From assembly GCA_017590115.1 (NCBI GenBank), contig JAGGNK010012559.1, positions 3,207,236-3,271,235 of the forward strand: a stretch of DNA of 64,000 bases, given 5' to 3'. The notes below the pieces were generated by a model. The model was not told where the DNA came from. It did no database searches and saw only the letters and a list, made by a program, of their open reading frames with translations. Origin of the DNA: Montifringilla adamsi (Eukaryota; Chordata; Aves; Passeriformes; Passeridae). The translations under genes and the position numbers were made by a program. Of the stretch, positions 22,170 through 32,918 are shown one piece after another (within the stretch, counting starts at the first letter, position 1; every line of letters starts with the position of its first letter).

Positions 22170-22620
22170 CTACATCCTCTCCTCTATGAATGTCATTAAT
22201 AATTACATAAAAAAATGCACCTCATCTTGGGATAAAATAAATATGTGAATAAAAGACAGATCTAATAAACCTGGACAGAATTTATGATTTTTTCAGCCAT
22301 CGCTTTGCCAGAGATAATGTTGCACAGTAAAGCTGATTTGCTGGATGAGAACCATATAATTTATCCTGTCAGGGAGCATAAGAAATCTTGTCTATGAAGG
22401 GGATGACTGATGGGCTCATGGAAACTGGCAGGGAAGCAAATAAAATAATTTTGTCTGTTAAAAATATCTAATTATCATGTCCTTGTTTATGACAACGCAT
22501 GCGGGTGAGGGCTGTGTCAATACCTATAACAGAGATTTCTGCTTTATGCTGAAACTTTCTTTTCATTTCAAACTTGGAGAATTTTTAAAGCTAATAATTA
22601 CAGCTGTTAGCTCTTTGCAC
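22170..22620. promoter_or_regulatory. Candidate conserved noncoding element
   Basis: AT-rich single-copy block of about 450 bp with CATTAATAATTACAT, GTTGCACAGTAAAGC, ATCTAATTATCATG, ACGCATGCGGG and AGCTAATAATTACAGC. The palindromic ACGCATGCG-like word with retained CpG is unusual for neutral bird DNA. Conservation untested. Confidence 0.4.
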
Positions 22621-23367
22621 TGATGTAAGAGCTTATCCCCAGGAAAAAGCTCTGGGACCTGAGCTGACACCACCAAATCCCTGGGAATTTTCTGTGTGAA
22701 AAGCACAGGTTCAGGTCAGCTGAAAGCAACCAAACCCCCGTGAAACAGCCTGGGCTGTGCTGGGTGCTTCTGTTTGGCCATTCCCATCCCACTCCTCAGC
22801 AGCTCCCCAAAGGCTTTGCCATTTCTGCTGCCCTGGTGGGAGCCACAGCACTGCCAGGAACCCAAGCTGCCTTGGGAAGGTGAGGATGTGACCTCTCCCA
22901 GTGTCCCCGAGCTCCAGGGTGTCCGTTCTCCCTGCTCCTCTCCCCACTGCTCTCACGGTTCCCAGGCTGTGCCAGAAGAGCTGTGAGCAAAAGGGAGAGG
23001 AGAAGCAAACTGAAACAGAGAAGTGGAAAAAGGGTGGCCTAATGAGAAGAGCTGTAAAAATCAGGTTTTTTGGAATTCTGTGAAGAGAAATAAAAAAATA
23101 TGTCTTAGAAGCCACTGGAGCTGAGAGCTGGAAAGGTCAGATGTTTGCCTTTGCTGTGCTGGAAGCTCTGCTGATCGCTGTCTAACAGGGTTCACTGGTG
23201 AGGAATGGCTTCAGTGGCAGGGCCCCTTCCTCCCTGGGAAGTGCAGACCTGCCTTAATAACACCTTATTCTGCAAAAAATTCCACTTCACTGGAGCATGT
23301 GTGGAAGGGGCTTTGGTTTGAATGAGGATTGATGCCAGTCCTGCAAAGCAGGGCACCTGCAAAGCAT
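22621..23367. other. Single-copy sequence, no gene seen
   Basis: A 134-codon minus-strand frame (22711-23115) has no recognisable family. No repeats noted. Confidence 0.45.
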
Positions 23368-23464
23368 GCACTCAGTGCCAGGGTTTACTGAGGTGTCAGG
23401 GAACAGGTTGGACTCAATGATCTTGAAAGTCTCTTCCAGCCCTGTGATTCTGTGATTCTGTGAT
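23368..23464 (+). mobile_element. CR1 LINE 3' tail fragment
   Basis: GTTGGACTCAATGATCTTGA, then TCTCTTCCAGCCCTG and the tail ATTCTGTGATTCTGTGA. This is the terminal ~97 bp of an avian CR1, sense on the plus strand. The octamer tail is diagnostic of the family. Confidence 0.95.
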
Positions 23465-23921
23465 CCTCTAACCAGCCACAAACCCAGGTGTTTGTACCCA
23501 AACTGCCTCCAGCTGTGCTAAACAGCAGTGTCTCACCAGGCTGGTAATTCTGCAATAATTTCAGGGAAAGGGCAGAGCTCCTCTGGCCAGCAGAGTTCAC
23601 TGCCAGGTGGTGAAGCCTGCCTGAAGCTGGAGCCTCGTGTCGGGGCTAATTGCCATTATAATGTCTGATTAACTGACAGCTCAGCAGGAGCCAGCTCTGC
23701 GCTCCAGGGGGAGAATCCAGAGCATTCTCTTGCCCAGAGAAGGGGTGGCTGGATGGGTCCCCAGTTCTCTGAGGCCAGAACTCCTGGCTGGGAGCCTGGG
23801 GCTGCAGTGGGACACCCAGGGCAGCTCTTCACAGCCCCCCTGCCCACTGCAGGGTGCTGCTGGTGCTGGAGCAGAGTGGGACCACCCTGGGGGCAGCCAG
23901 GGCAGGCTGGGGGGCAGATGC
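23465..23921. other. Single-copy spacer, no gene seen
   Basis: GC-rich in its second half, with short featureless frames. Confidence 0.5.
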
Positions 23922-24351
23922 TGATGCCTTGAGTGGCTCTCTAGAACAGAGGTTAGACAGAGTTAAGAGAATAAAGTGGTATTTATTAAAGGCTTCAAGA
24001 GATACACCTTGGGCAGTCAGAAGCCTCTGAGAGGGGCTGCACCCAAGCTGGACCATGGTTATGAGTTTTCCAGACAATTATAAATGCGGTCCATTTACAC
24101 ATCAGGGGTTAATATTCCAGTTACAGCTTCAGGTAATGAAGTCACATACACCCAGTTTTCTCCCCCCTCCCCAATTCACTTTTGTTTATACCTTTGGGGC
24201 CTGAGGCAGAGGGTGTCCCTTGGATCTCAGGCCTGGAAGGATTGTTCTGTCTGACCAACATGTGAAGAGAGCTCACTCTACATGGAGATCAGTTATACAC
24301 TAATGCAGTTCAGGATCTGAAAAATATAAAAGCTGACGTCTTAAGGCATCA
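23922..24351 (-). mobile_element. Solo LTR, family A
   Basis: The plus strand runs TGATGCCTTGAG to AAGGCATCA, 430 bp, in reverse orientation. The octamer position reads ATGTAAAT-like (TTTACACAT on the plus strand), so it belongs to the non-octamer A subfamily. Flanks (ATGC, CAGC) do not form a clean duplication. Confidence 0.87.
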
Positions 24352-25071
24352 CAGCCCTGGCCTGGCACAGCCAGGCAGGGAGAGGGAGCCCAGGCTGGCA
24401 CCGACCCAGTGTAGGTGCTCTGCTGGGCAGGGCAGGGCTGGTGGCTGCCCCCAGAGTCCTCCCTGCCAGCACTGTGAGGAGCTGTGGCACTATTTTTGGA
24501 AGGTGCAGTAATTTTGGCATCTATTTTCTTTGCATTCCCTCTGTTACTCTCACATCCAAGCTGAGAATGACACGGAGGAGCTGTGCTGCCCTCACCCAGC
24601 TGTCCTGATGCAGGGTGAAACCCTGCCAGTGCTGCCAGCTAAAATGCCAGAAGAGAAACTGAAAATAATAAACAGGTACAACGGTGCAATAAATAAAGGG
24701 GATTAAATCAAAGCAAAATCAGGTGGCATTTATGTCAAGCATCTTCTTTGCAGATTACTCATGTAGAAAATGTGTCCACATCAGCACAGACCTCAGTTTG
24801 GCTCCAAGATTAGATAATACTCAGGCAAACAACTCTCATAATTCTGTGTTATGTGCTATCCTCTTGGCTTCCAGAGACACTTCTGCACACAGCTGCATGC
24901 AAGGACACAGAAATAACTGTGTCCCCCCAGGAGGAGTCTGGGGTGGGCAGGAGCAGAGCAGGCACAGCACAGGTGTGGACATGGCCCAGAGTCACCTCCC
25001 CAGCCCCAGGAGGGAAGGTGATCTTACCTGAGGTTATTTTATTCTGGAGAACACTCATTTAGGGTTCAGCT
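24352..25071. other. Single-copy sequence, no gene seen
   Basis: 24640-24860 is AT-rich with AAATCAAAGC and GATTAAATC words and could be regulatory. The rest is unremarkable. Confidence 0.45.
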
Positions 25072-25335
25072 TGTACTAATTAGTGGAGCATCTCTTTCTA
25101 GTTTGGTAATGTCACCTCCCATGGCATCAGCACCCATCCTGTCAGTGCTGCCCACCAACATCCTGAGCTCAGAGCCACCCTGCTCAGCTCCAGCTCAGGG
25201 TGTGTGCTAATTAGTGGAGCATCTCTTTCTAGTTTGGTAATGTCACCTCCCATGGCATCAGCACCCATCCTGTCAGTGCTGCCCACCAACATCCTGAGCT
25301 CAGAGCCACCCTGCTCAGCTCCAGCTCAGGGTGTG
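25072..25335. repeat. 131-bp tandem duplication, essentially identical copies
   Basis: The segment beginning CTAATTAGTGGAGC at 25076 recurs at 25207, a shift of 131 bp. I see no mismatch between the copies from 25076 to 25204 and from 25207 to 25335. The unit contains homeobox-like CTAATTAG and a TGGTAATGTCACC word. Complete identity implies a very recent event, an ongoing length polymorphism or an assembly artefact. Confidence 0.95.
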
Positions 25336-26075
25336 GACATTCCCAGGAGAGCCTTTCATCACATGGCTGCAGAGTTTAACAAGGCCAGGGCCTCACTGAT
25401 GTCCTCAAGCACCACCAAGATGCTGAAAATCTGAGCACTCCAAGAGCAGAAACATCCTCACATCATCGCTGTCTGGCTCGCAGCAAGACAGTCCAGGCTA
25501 TTCTTCTTGGGAATCTCTTTGGAAAGTGTACTTTGTGGTGATAAGGGCTAAAACTGTTTTATTTCCCCCTCTCCCTGCTGGTTTTGGCTCACGCCCTGTG
25601 TGGTTCTTTGTGTCATTTTTATAGTGACTTCTAACAGCCTTAGTGGAGGGAGTGTGATTTACTGCGAGAGACAGGCTGGCTTTTGTCAGAGCTGAAGTGG
25701 AAATGTTCCCATTGTTGAGACTTGATGGCACTTAGCTAAATAAAATCATGTGGGAAATGAGGAAAACACTGATAGTCTCTTTGTATTAAACAGTTATTTC
25801 TTCCTCAGAACACCGCTGCTACTCAGCATTTGCATCCTCCAGCGGTGGCTGCTGCGTGTTCAGAGCCTCTGCTGAGGACACACCACAGACACACCCTGCC
25901 TGGACATCCCTGGCTGCTTCCAGACAAATTCTGGTGACCAGCCCCTGCCTGCTGTGGGGGTCCCACCCTGCCTGGCCCCCCAGGAGCTCAGCACTGCAGC
26001 AGGACCATGGGCAGGCTCCAACCTGGCCCTTTGCCTCCAGTGTCAGAGCAGGAGGAGCTCTGCGGGTGATTGCGT
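25336..26075. other. Single-copy sequence, no gene seen
   Basis: 25690-25830 is AT-rich; 25850-26060 is GC-rich. No coding signal recognised. Confidence 0.5.
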
Positions 26076-26515
26076 TGATGCCTTAAGATTTTGGCTTTTA
26101 TATTTTTCATCTATTTGTAACCCTGGAGTTCTTTAGTGCATAACTCCAAACTCCACACACAGTGTGAGCTGCTGCTTTCCCATTTTGGGCAGACACAACA
26201 ATTCCTCTCCAGGCCTGGCAATCAAGGACACCTCACTGCCTCAGGCCCTGAGAGATGGAAACAAAAGTGAGTTGGGGGGAGCAAACTTGGGGTAGACTTC
26301 ATTAGCTGAAGCTGGAATTGGAAGATGAACCCCCAATATGCAAATGGCCCAAACTTATAAAAATGTGAAACCCCTGACCCACTGTCCATTTTGGGTGCAG
26401 CTCCTGGGCTTTGTCTGCCTGAAATGTACCTGAAGGCCCTTCAATAAATATAACCTTTTATTTTTCTCTTAATTTTGTCTGGTCTCTGGTTTTGGGCAGC
26501 CCCAAAAAGGCACCA
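26076..26515 (+). mobile_element. Solo LTR, family A, octamer subfamily
   Basis: The 440 bp element runs TGATGCCTTAAG to AGGCACCA. Flanks GCGT (26072-26075) and GGGT (26516-26519) fit a four-base duplication with one change. It carries ATGCAAAT (26338-26345), TATAAAA (26356-26362) and AATAAATATAACC. It is highly similar to the copy at 4475. Confidence 0.9.
26338..26362 (+). promoter_or_regulatory. Octamer plus TATA promoter motif of A LTR
   Basis: ATGCAAAT and TATAAAA are separated by ten bases, the same arrangement as at 4740-4764. Both motifs are uncorrupted here. Confidence 0.6.
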
Positions 26516-27198
26516 GGGTCCCCCTTTTTGCACAGCCTGGGATGCTCCAGCTGAGCCAGGACTCTCCCAGGATCCACCAGCCCATCCCCTCTGGAACATG
26601 GCACTGGCTGGAGCCAGGGACCCAGGACAAGAAGAAAGAAAATCCAATTAAAAGATCCACTTGCAGATGGACACTGACTCAGAGATTCATAAATAAAAGC
26701 TCCATTTCCTCCTCCTGACCCGGCCACAGGCCCCAGCTTAGCCATGACCCCCCGAGGCAGAGGCAAAGGCACTTTTTCCTTTTACCTGTGCTGGGCTGTC
26801 AATCTCCCCCTCATTAAAGCTGGAGCTGGATGTCAAAGGTGGCAGCTCCCTGCTACTGAATTCCACCCCTCAGAGCACACGTTCCCCTCTCTGGTGCTCC
26901 GTGTTCGTTAAGGTTCATTTTCAAAGAGGCCGCAGCCCGTGCAAATGCCAAACTTTGCAAGAGATGAGGGGAAGATGGGGAAGATACCACCATCATACCC
27001 TCTTTAAAAATTGATAAAAATAAGATTAACAGATGCCTCTGGCTGTGAGGCTCCAGCGCCGGAGCGTCATGCCCGCGCTCAGCACATCTCCATGGCAACT
27101 CGCGTACGTGGCCTGGATAGAAGCGTCAGGAATTCCGGGGTTCTACTGGACTTTAAGGGGGGTTTGGTTTGCTCAGAGCTTACCCCAAAGCTGTGGGG
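26516..27198. other. Single-copy sequence with a CpG-richer patch
   Basis: 26870-27135 is CpG-enriched (for example CCAGCGCCGGAGCGTCATGC and CTCGCGTACGTGG) and includes CCATGGCAAC, an RFX half-site. It could be a small regulatory CpG patch. I found no convincing exon or promoter. Confidence 0.4.
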
Positions 27199-27600
27199 GT
27201 AGGGAGGGTGGGCAGGGGAGCAGTGTGGGGCCTGTGGGTTTCCAACAGCACTGTTTCTGCTGGAATTACCCAGGTAAATCAGGTTTGCAGGCTTGGGAGG
27301 TGTCGGGGAGAAGACTGGCTTCGTGGGTGGGACAGGGCAGGCAGGAGCAGCATCGTGTCAAATCCCAAAGACTCCAATTCAGGTCTGGATAAATGTGTAG
27401 ATGGTGTTAGGGAAGGTGGGCAGGGGAGCAGTGTGGGGCCTGTGGGTTTCCAGCACCACTGTTTCGGCTGGAATTACCCAAGTGAATTTGGTTTGCAGGC
27501 TTGGCAGGGAGAAGACTGGCTTCGTGGGTGGGACGGGGCAGGCAGGAGCAGCATCGTGTCAAATCCCAGACAGCGACTCCAGTTCAGGGCTGGATAAATG
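27199..27600. repeat. ~208-bp tandem duplication, diverged
   Basis: GGTGGGCAGGGGAGCAGTGT at 27207 recurs at 27415 (shift 208). The copies share GGGCCTGTGGGTTTCC, CTGGAATTACCCA, GAAGACTGGCTTCGTGGGTG and GCATCGTGTCAAATCCC, with small indels and substitutions. Identity is roughly 90% by eye, so it is older than the duplications at 25072 and 28054. Confidence 0.92.
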
Positions 27601-27870
27601 GGAATATCGTCTGAAGGAGCCAGGGAGTCTCGTCCCTCCAGGCTCTGTGGCAGTGCCAGGAGTTTGCAGGGGTGTGGGTGCACCAAGGGCCCTCCTCCCT
27701 CCCACCTTCATCCCCCAACACTCCCCACCAGAGCCTGGCTGTGCTGCTCTCCACCTGCACGCAGCACAGCATGGACCCAGCTGGGTGGAAATATTCCATT
27801 TGATGCTCCACGTCCCCTTTTCAAGGTTTCATCTCCCTCCCTCATGCTGCTCCCTGCAGCTGGAGCAGTC
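27601..27870. other. GC-rich single-copy spacer, no gene seen
   Basis: Overlapping featureless open frames on both strands only. Confidence 0.45.
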
Positions 27871-27876
27871 CCCCAC

Positions 27877-28291
27877 TATTGTATTTGTGGGGTGCCCTGA
27901 CAAAGGGAGGAATGATGAATCTGACTCCGTGGTCTCAGAAGGCTAATTTATTACTTTATTATACAATATTATATTAAAGAATACTATACTAAACTATACT
28001 AAAGAATACAGAAAGGATACAGACAGAAGGGTAAAAAGATAATAATGAAACTCATTCTCTCCAGGGTCCCAACACAGCTTGGCACAAATTGGCCAAAGAG
28101 TGAAAATAACCCACAGCAGAATCCAATGAAACAATCATCTGTGGGTAAACAATCTCCAACCACATTCCAAAGGAGCAAAACACAGGAGAAGCAAACGAGA
28201 TAAGAATTGTTTTCCTTTTTTTGAGGTTTCTCAGCTTGCCAGGAGAAAAATCCTGGGCGAAGGGATTTTTCCAGATAATGTGAATGCCACC
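27877..28291 (-). mobile_element. Solo LTR, family B variant 1, 6-bp target-site duplication
   Basis: The plus strand begins TATTGTATTTG and ends TGAATGCCACC. The direct repeat CCCCAC lies at 27871-27876 and 28292-28297. Six bases suggests an ERVK-like integrase. On the minus strand the TTGGCCAAT CCAAT-box region and AATAAA are in normal order. The right ~240 bp, with the duplicated target site, was later copied in tandem (see 28054). Confidence 0.9.
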
Positions 28292-28557
28292 CCCCACCTT
28301 TAGCAATTCTCTCCAGGGTCCCGACACAGCTTGGCACAAATTGGCCAATGAGTGAAAATAACCCACAGCAGAATCCAGTGAAACAATCATCTGTGGGTAA
28401 ACAATCTCCAACCACATTCCAAAGGAGCAAAACACAGGAGAAGCAAACGAGATAAGAATTGTTTTCCTTTTTTTGAGGTTTCTCAGCTTGCCAGGAGAAA
28501 AATCCTGGGCGAAGGGATTTTTCCAGAGAATGTGAATGCCACCCCCCACCTTTAGCA
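28054..28557. repeat. 252-bp tandem duplication spanning LTR end and host flank
   Basis: Unit 1 is 28054-28305 and unit 2 is 28306-28557. By eye the copies differ at about four positions, roughly 98% identity. Each unit contains the 5' portion of the B LTR plus the adjacent host bases CCCCACCTTTAGCA, so the duplication followed the insertion. At 84 codons exactly, the unit preserves frame and creates an artefactual 252-codon minus-strand frame with a repeated peptide. Confidence 0.96.
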
Positions 28558-29014
28558 GCCCTCAGCCAGCCCCTTCCCTTGGCCTTGGCCCTGCACAGCC
28601 TTGCTTTGAGGAGCCTTTGCCCCACAGCAGGAGCCCAAGGCAGCATCACACGTGGTGTGTCCCCTCCCTCTGTCCCCAGCTCTGCCCACAGCAGGGATTT
28701 CCTTCCACCTCCTCTTCCTGATGGTGTAACTCTGCACCTATGGCACAAGTGCAACATCTCCTCTTTAGAGAGATATTGAGGGTCCAGATATTGAAGCAGG
28801 AATACTGGAAATCAGAGGAGCCATTTAATCCCCATGAAATTTCAAGTGCAACACCAAAAAAACCCAAGCAAAGAGCAAAGCTGTGGGAAAGCTTCCAAAA
28901 TTACCCTCCCAGCTCAAACCAAGGTGATTTACTTCATCCCAGCTTTGGCCACCACTCTTTCCATGTTTAACATTCATGTCCATCCAAACTGCCCTTTCCT
29001 CTGGAGGCTTTACC
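28558..29014. other. Single-copy spacer, no gene seen
   Basis: GC-rich to 28700, then AT-rich. Nothing recognised. Confidence 0.5.
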
Positions 29015-29416
29015 TATAAAAAGTAAAATCAGGGGCCCCTGACTCAGGGAATGATTGGCATCTGACTCCCTTGATTCAGAATGCTGAACAATTATTTTAT
29101 TAATCTATATTACATTTTACTACACTATATTAAAGAGATGCTTTACTACAAAGAATACTAAAGAAAACTCATGACTGTCTCCCAACAGGACACAGCTTTT
29201 TCTAATTGGCCAAGGAAACAAAACAATCTTCAGAAGAATCTAATTGACAAACCACTTCAGGTAAACCATCTTCTTAACACATTCCACATGTGTAAAACAA
29301 CAGGGGCAGCAAGCAGAGATAAGAATTGTTTTTCTCTTCTTCTCTCTGTGCTTCTTCAGGAAAAAGCCCTGAGAGAGAGAGAATTATGTCTCTCTGTTCA
29401 GAATGTGAATGCCACA
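29015..29416 (-). mobile_element. Solo LTR, older family B member, 6-bp target-site duplication
   Basis: The 402 bp element runs TATAAAAAG to TGAATGCCACA on the plus strand and is flanked by TTTACC at 29009-29014 and 29417-29422, a perfect six-base duplication. It aligns with the other B LTRs but with many differences, so it is an older or distinct subfamily. The intact target-site duplication despite that divergence argues for a distinct subfamily rather than great age. Confidence 0.87.
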
Positions 29417-30921
29417 TTTACCTTCCTCCTGAGGATGACTCTGGTTCAGCTCAGCAGGTGCTAAGGAGCTCAGAGCCCTCCTTTCACCCCTGAGAGCTCA
29501 GACACTGACAGAGACCAAAGCTGAGCAAGTCCAGGTAATTCTGTTACAGAGAACAGCATTGATTTGTTGTCACAAAACATTTGTTACCCGAACAGCATTT
29601 CCAGCTGAAAGGGGAGGAGGGAAAAACCCTGCTGAAGTTGAGAGTTTTTGCAAATCAGCCAAACTTTGGTTTACAGCTGAGAACATGCTCTCCAGCAGGG
29701 AGAGACAGAATCTGCTGATGTTGGTGCATATTCCCCTGATAATGAGGCAGCTTTTGGTGAGGATGAGCAGAGCAAACCCAGTGTTCTCACACCAGGGGGG
29801 GTTTTCTCTTCCCTCTTTGCCCAGCCCATCACCAGCCTGTCCACCCAGGCTCTGCTGGTGCCCCTGTGATGGCACTGGCCATCCCAGCAGCACTGGGAAG
29901 GATTCCCTGGATGCCTCCTCCCCTTCCTACAGTGTCCACAGGGACTGACAGCAGAGCAAACTGCTTCTTTCAAGCTAAGGAGGCTGTCCCAGGGGCTGGG
30001 GAGGGTGCAGAGCCCACTGCAGGTCATGGACTAGGAGAGCCTCCTTGGGAGAGGGGGAAATGCTTCCCCCTCCCAGCCCTGTGGTCCCCTATGTGCTGCA
30101 GAGAAGTTACTTTTGCTTTTAAGTTACATTTATTTGAATGGAAAATCCTCAGCTTAAATTGCAGCAGGTTTTGTGATATTTAATATCCAAAGCTGGGAAA
30201 GGTCATGTCTGTCTGAAAATAAAATGAGGTTTAATCTGGAGATTGTGTGTGGCAGGTTTTTTATGAAAATTTGGTTTAGAAATAGATCTTAAATCCATAA
30301 GGTCACTGAGAGGAAGGTTTTTCTTTCTCAAAGACTTATCACTCCCATATCTCAGAGGAGCAAAGGATAATTCAAAGAGGAAAACAAAATCCTGTGACTT
30401 CCCTTCTTTTTATTTCTGCACCTGCACCCAGAACGCTTCCTTCTACATCCATTTGTCACACTGCTCCTCTTCTGTTTATTTGAATATCTGTGTTTAGGGT
30501 GTGCCAAACATGATTCTTTGGTTGCATTCCTCCTGACTATTTGTCAGTACCTTCACGTTGAGTTCAAGACAGCACATACCACAAAGCAACCTCAAGAGGA
30601 CTCAAAGAGGTTTTTTCCAAAACCCCAAATGCTAAACTGCATTTTTTATCCTCACTACTGCCTCAGTCCTCCTGTCCCTCTCCAGAGGATCCCTGTCCAG
30701 CAATCCCATGCTCTGGGCATGGCCATGGCATGGACATCCTTGCACAGCCCTGCTGCCAGCTCCAGGCTCCTCTGCCTGCACGTGAGCTGAATTCTCCTCA
30801 AACTCTCCTTTCCTCACAGACCAATAGAGGGGTCCCTGCATTTAACCACTGGTGTTCTCAACAGCAGAACCAGGATCACACAGAACGTGAGGTTACATCA
30901 CAGGGCAGTGTGAGGGCTCCC
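29417..30921. other. Single-copy sequence, no gene seen
   Basis: 30090-30310 is AT-rich. Open frames up to 129 codons (29559-29948) carry no recognisable domain. No RNA gene seen. Confidence 0.5.
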
Positions 30922-31347
30922 TGATGCCATAGGATTTTAGCTTTTATATTTTTCAAATCCTGTGCTGCATTAGTGCATAACTCTAAACTCCATATAAAGT
31001 GTTAGTTAGTGTCTTCACATTTTGGTCAGACAAAACAACCCCTCCAGGCCTTAGATCCAAGGACACTCTACAGCCTCAGGCCCCAAAAAGTAGAAACAAA
31101 AGAGAATTGAGGGGAGCAAACTGAGGGTATGTGACTTCATTACCTGAAGCTGTAATTGGAGGATTAACCCCTGCTATGTAAATGGACCAAACTTTTATCT
31201 GTATGAAAAACTCATGATCATCTTCCATTTTGGGTGTAGCTCCTTGGGAGGCTTAATATACCTGAAGGCCCTTCAATAAATACATCTGCTTTTATTCTTT
31301 TACCTTTGTCTGGCCTCTGTTTCTGGGTAAGCCCCAAAAAGGCACCA
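30922..31347 (+). mobile_element. Solo LTR, family A
   Basis: 426 bp, TGATGCCATAGG to AGGCACCA. The octamer position reads ATGTAAAT and the TATA region is altered (ACTTTTATC). AATAAATACATC is the polyadenylation signal. No matching flanks. It lies 203 bp before a B LTR at 31551. Confidence 0.88.
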
Positions 31348-31550
31348 CAGCACCCAGGGCAGCAGACAGAGCACAGCTGGGTGGTGGGACCACCACTGTG
31401 GCCAGCATCCATCAGGCCCCACCAGCCCCAAAAGACAGAGGCTATCCCCTGGAGATATCTCCCTGGGCTCTGCTGAGCCTTTGGTTGTCCCAACTTTTCT
31501 GTGCTCGTGCAGTCTCCAACCCATCAAAAGCATGTGGGAGGGAAGCCTTG

Positions 31551-31971
31551 TGTCACAGTCATATTTTCTGGAAAAATCCCTCTGCCCAGGATTCTTCTCC
31601 TGGCAAGCTGAGAAGCCTCAGAGAAAAAGGAAAACAATAATTATCTGATTTGCTTCTCCTGTGTTTTGCTGCTTTGGAATGTGGTTGGAGATTGTTTACC
31701 CACAGGTGATTGTTTCATTGGATTCTGCTGTGGTTTATTTTCACTTTTTGGCCAATCAGTGCCAAGCTGTGTCAGGACTGTGGAAAGAGTCACAAGTTTT
31801 CATTATTATCTTTTTACCCTTCTGTCTGTATCCTTTCTGTATTCTTTAGTATAGTTTAGTATAGCATCCTTTAATATAATATAGTATCATAAAATAATAA
31901 ATTAGCCTTCTGAGACCAGGGAGTCAGATTTATCATTCCTTCCTTCCTATGGGAGCCCTGCAAATACAATA
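31551..31971 (+). mobile_element. Solo LTR, family B variant 1
   Basis: 421 bp, TGTCACAGTC to AAATACAATA. It contains GGCCAATCAG (CCAAT box, about 31750-31759) and AATAAATTAGCC. Flanks GCCTTG and GCTCTG agree at four of six positions, a possible decayed duplication. The copy at 32919 is a close relative in the opposite orientation 947 bp away. Confidence 0.88.
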
Positions 31972-32918
31972 GCTCTGCTCTGCCCAAATTCCTGTTTGAG
32001 CAGCACAAATTTGGGGCTGCAGCCTCTCCTTTCCAGCAGAGCACCCCCGAGGTGCCCCAGCCCTTCAGCTGCTCCCAAAGCTGAGCAGTTTACCCAGCCT
32101 TTTACTGGTGTTCCTGTCACTCTGCTTGATCTCGTTAAGAATCAAAGAAGGCAATTACATCCTTAATCTTGTTCTGTGAAACTGTAGCTACAGATAAAAA
32201 CCACCACGGGTAGCACATACCAGAGCACGAACACAAACAAGAGACTAAAAATGACAACTGATCTTTGATGCTTGACTTAAGGCTCCTAGAAAGGAGCTTC
32301 AGAACTCCCAGGAACTTCAGATCCCTGTAAGACAGCTCGAGTGCAAGCTGCAAACTCACGGGCTTTTTTTCTGGCACTTGTGTACCAAGAACAGAAAGGC
32401 CTGAAGATAAGGTTTTCTTCTAATTCTGGATACACTTACTAAGACAAGTAGAGATCTGTGAGATTTCAGGGCCCAAAGGGAAAGGAAAACAGAAGAAAAG
32501 CAAAAGCTAGGAAAGGAATTCCAGCTTCATCAGTACAGGGAAGAGATGAAGCTCAAGGAGTTATGTCATTTGGTTTGCTGAAAAAACATTGTTCTCACCT
32601 TGGGAGAAATCCAGCACACTGAAAGCTCTGTCTGGGATTTTAAAACCTCACTTTAGCATTACAAGGCCTATTCCAATCCCACAGCAGAACTTGTTTGGCT
32701 TGTGTGTTGTTCTTTGGGGCTTGTGTGCAGTCGCTCCTGACACAGCCCCACGGGAAGCCAGGTGAGCAGCCCCGGTGATATTTGCTTTTCACTAAGCACC
32801 TGAATCCTTGCAAAAATATCTGCTGTAAAACAAGAATTACTGCAAAATAGGAATTGATGTTCCAGGTGATTGCAGGGTCCTGGAGCTCTGATGGGAAGGG
32901 CAGCACTGCATGGGGGGA
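31972..32918. other. Single-copy sequence between inverted B LTRs
   Basis: Non-repetitive, AT-moderate, with no retroviral coding sequence, so the two B LTRs are not the ends of one provirus. This block would form the loop of a long inverted repeat. Confidence 0.6.

Noticed and set aside
27999..28757. 252-codon minus-strand open frame with an internal 84-residue repeat
   Set aside because: It is the B LTR plus its 252-bp tandem duplication, which happens to keep frame.
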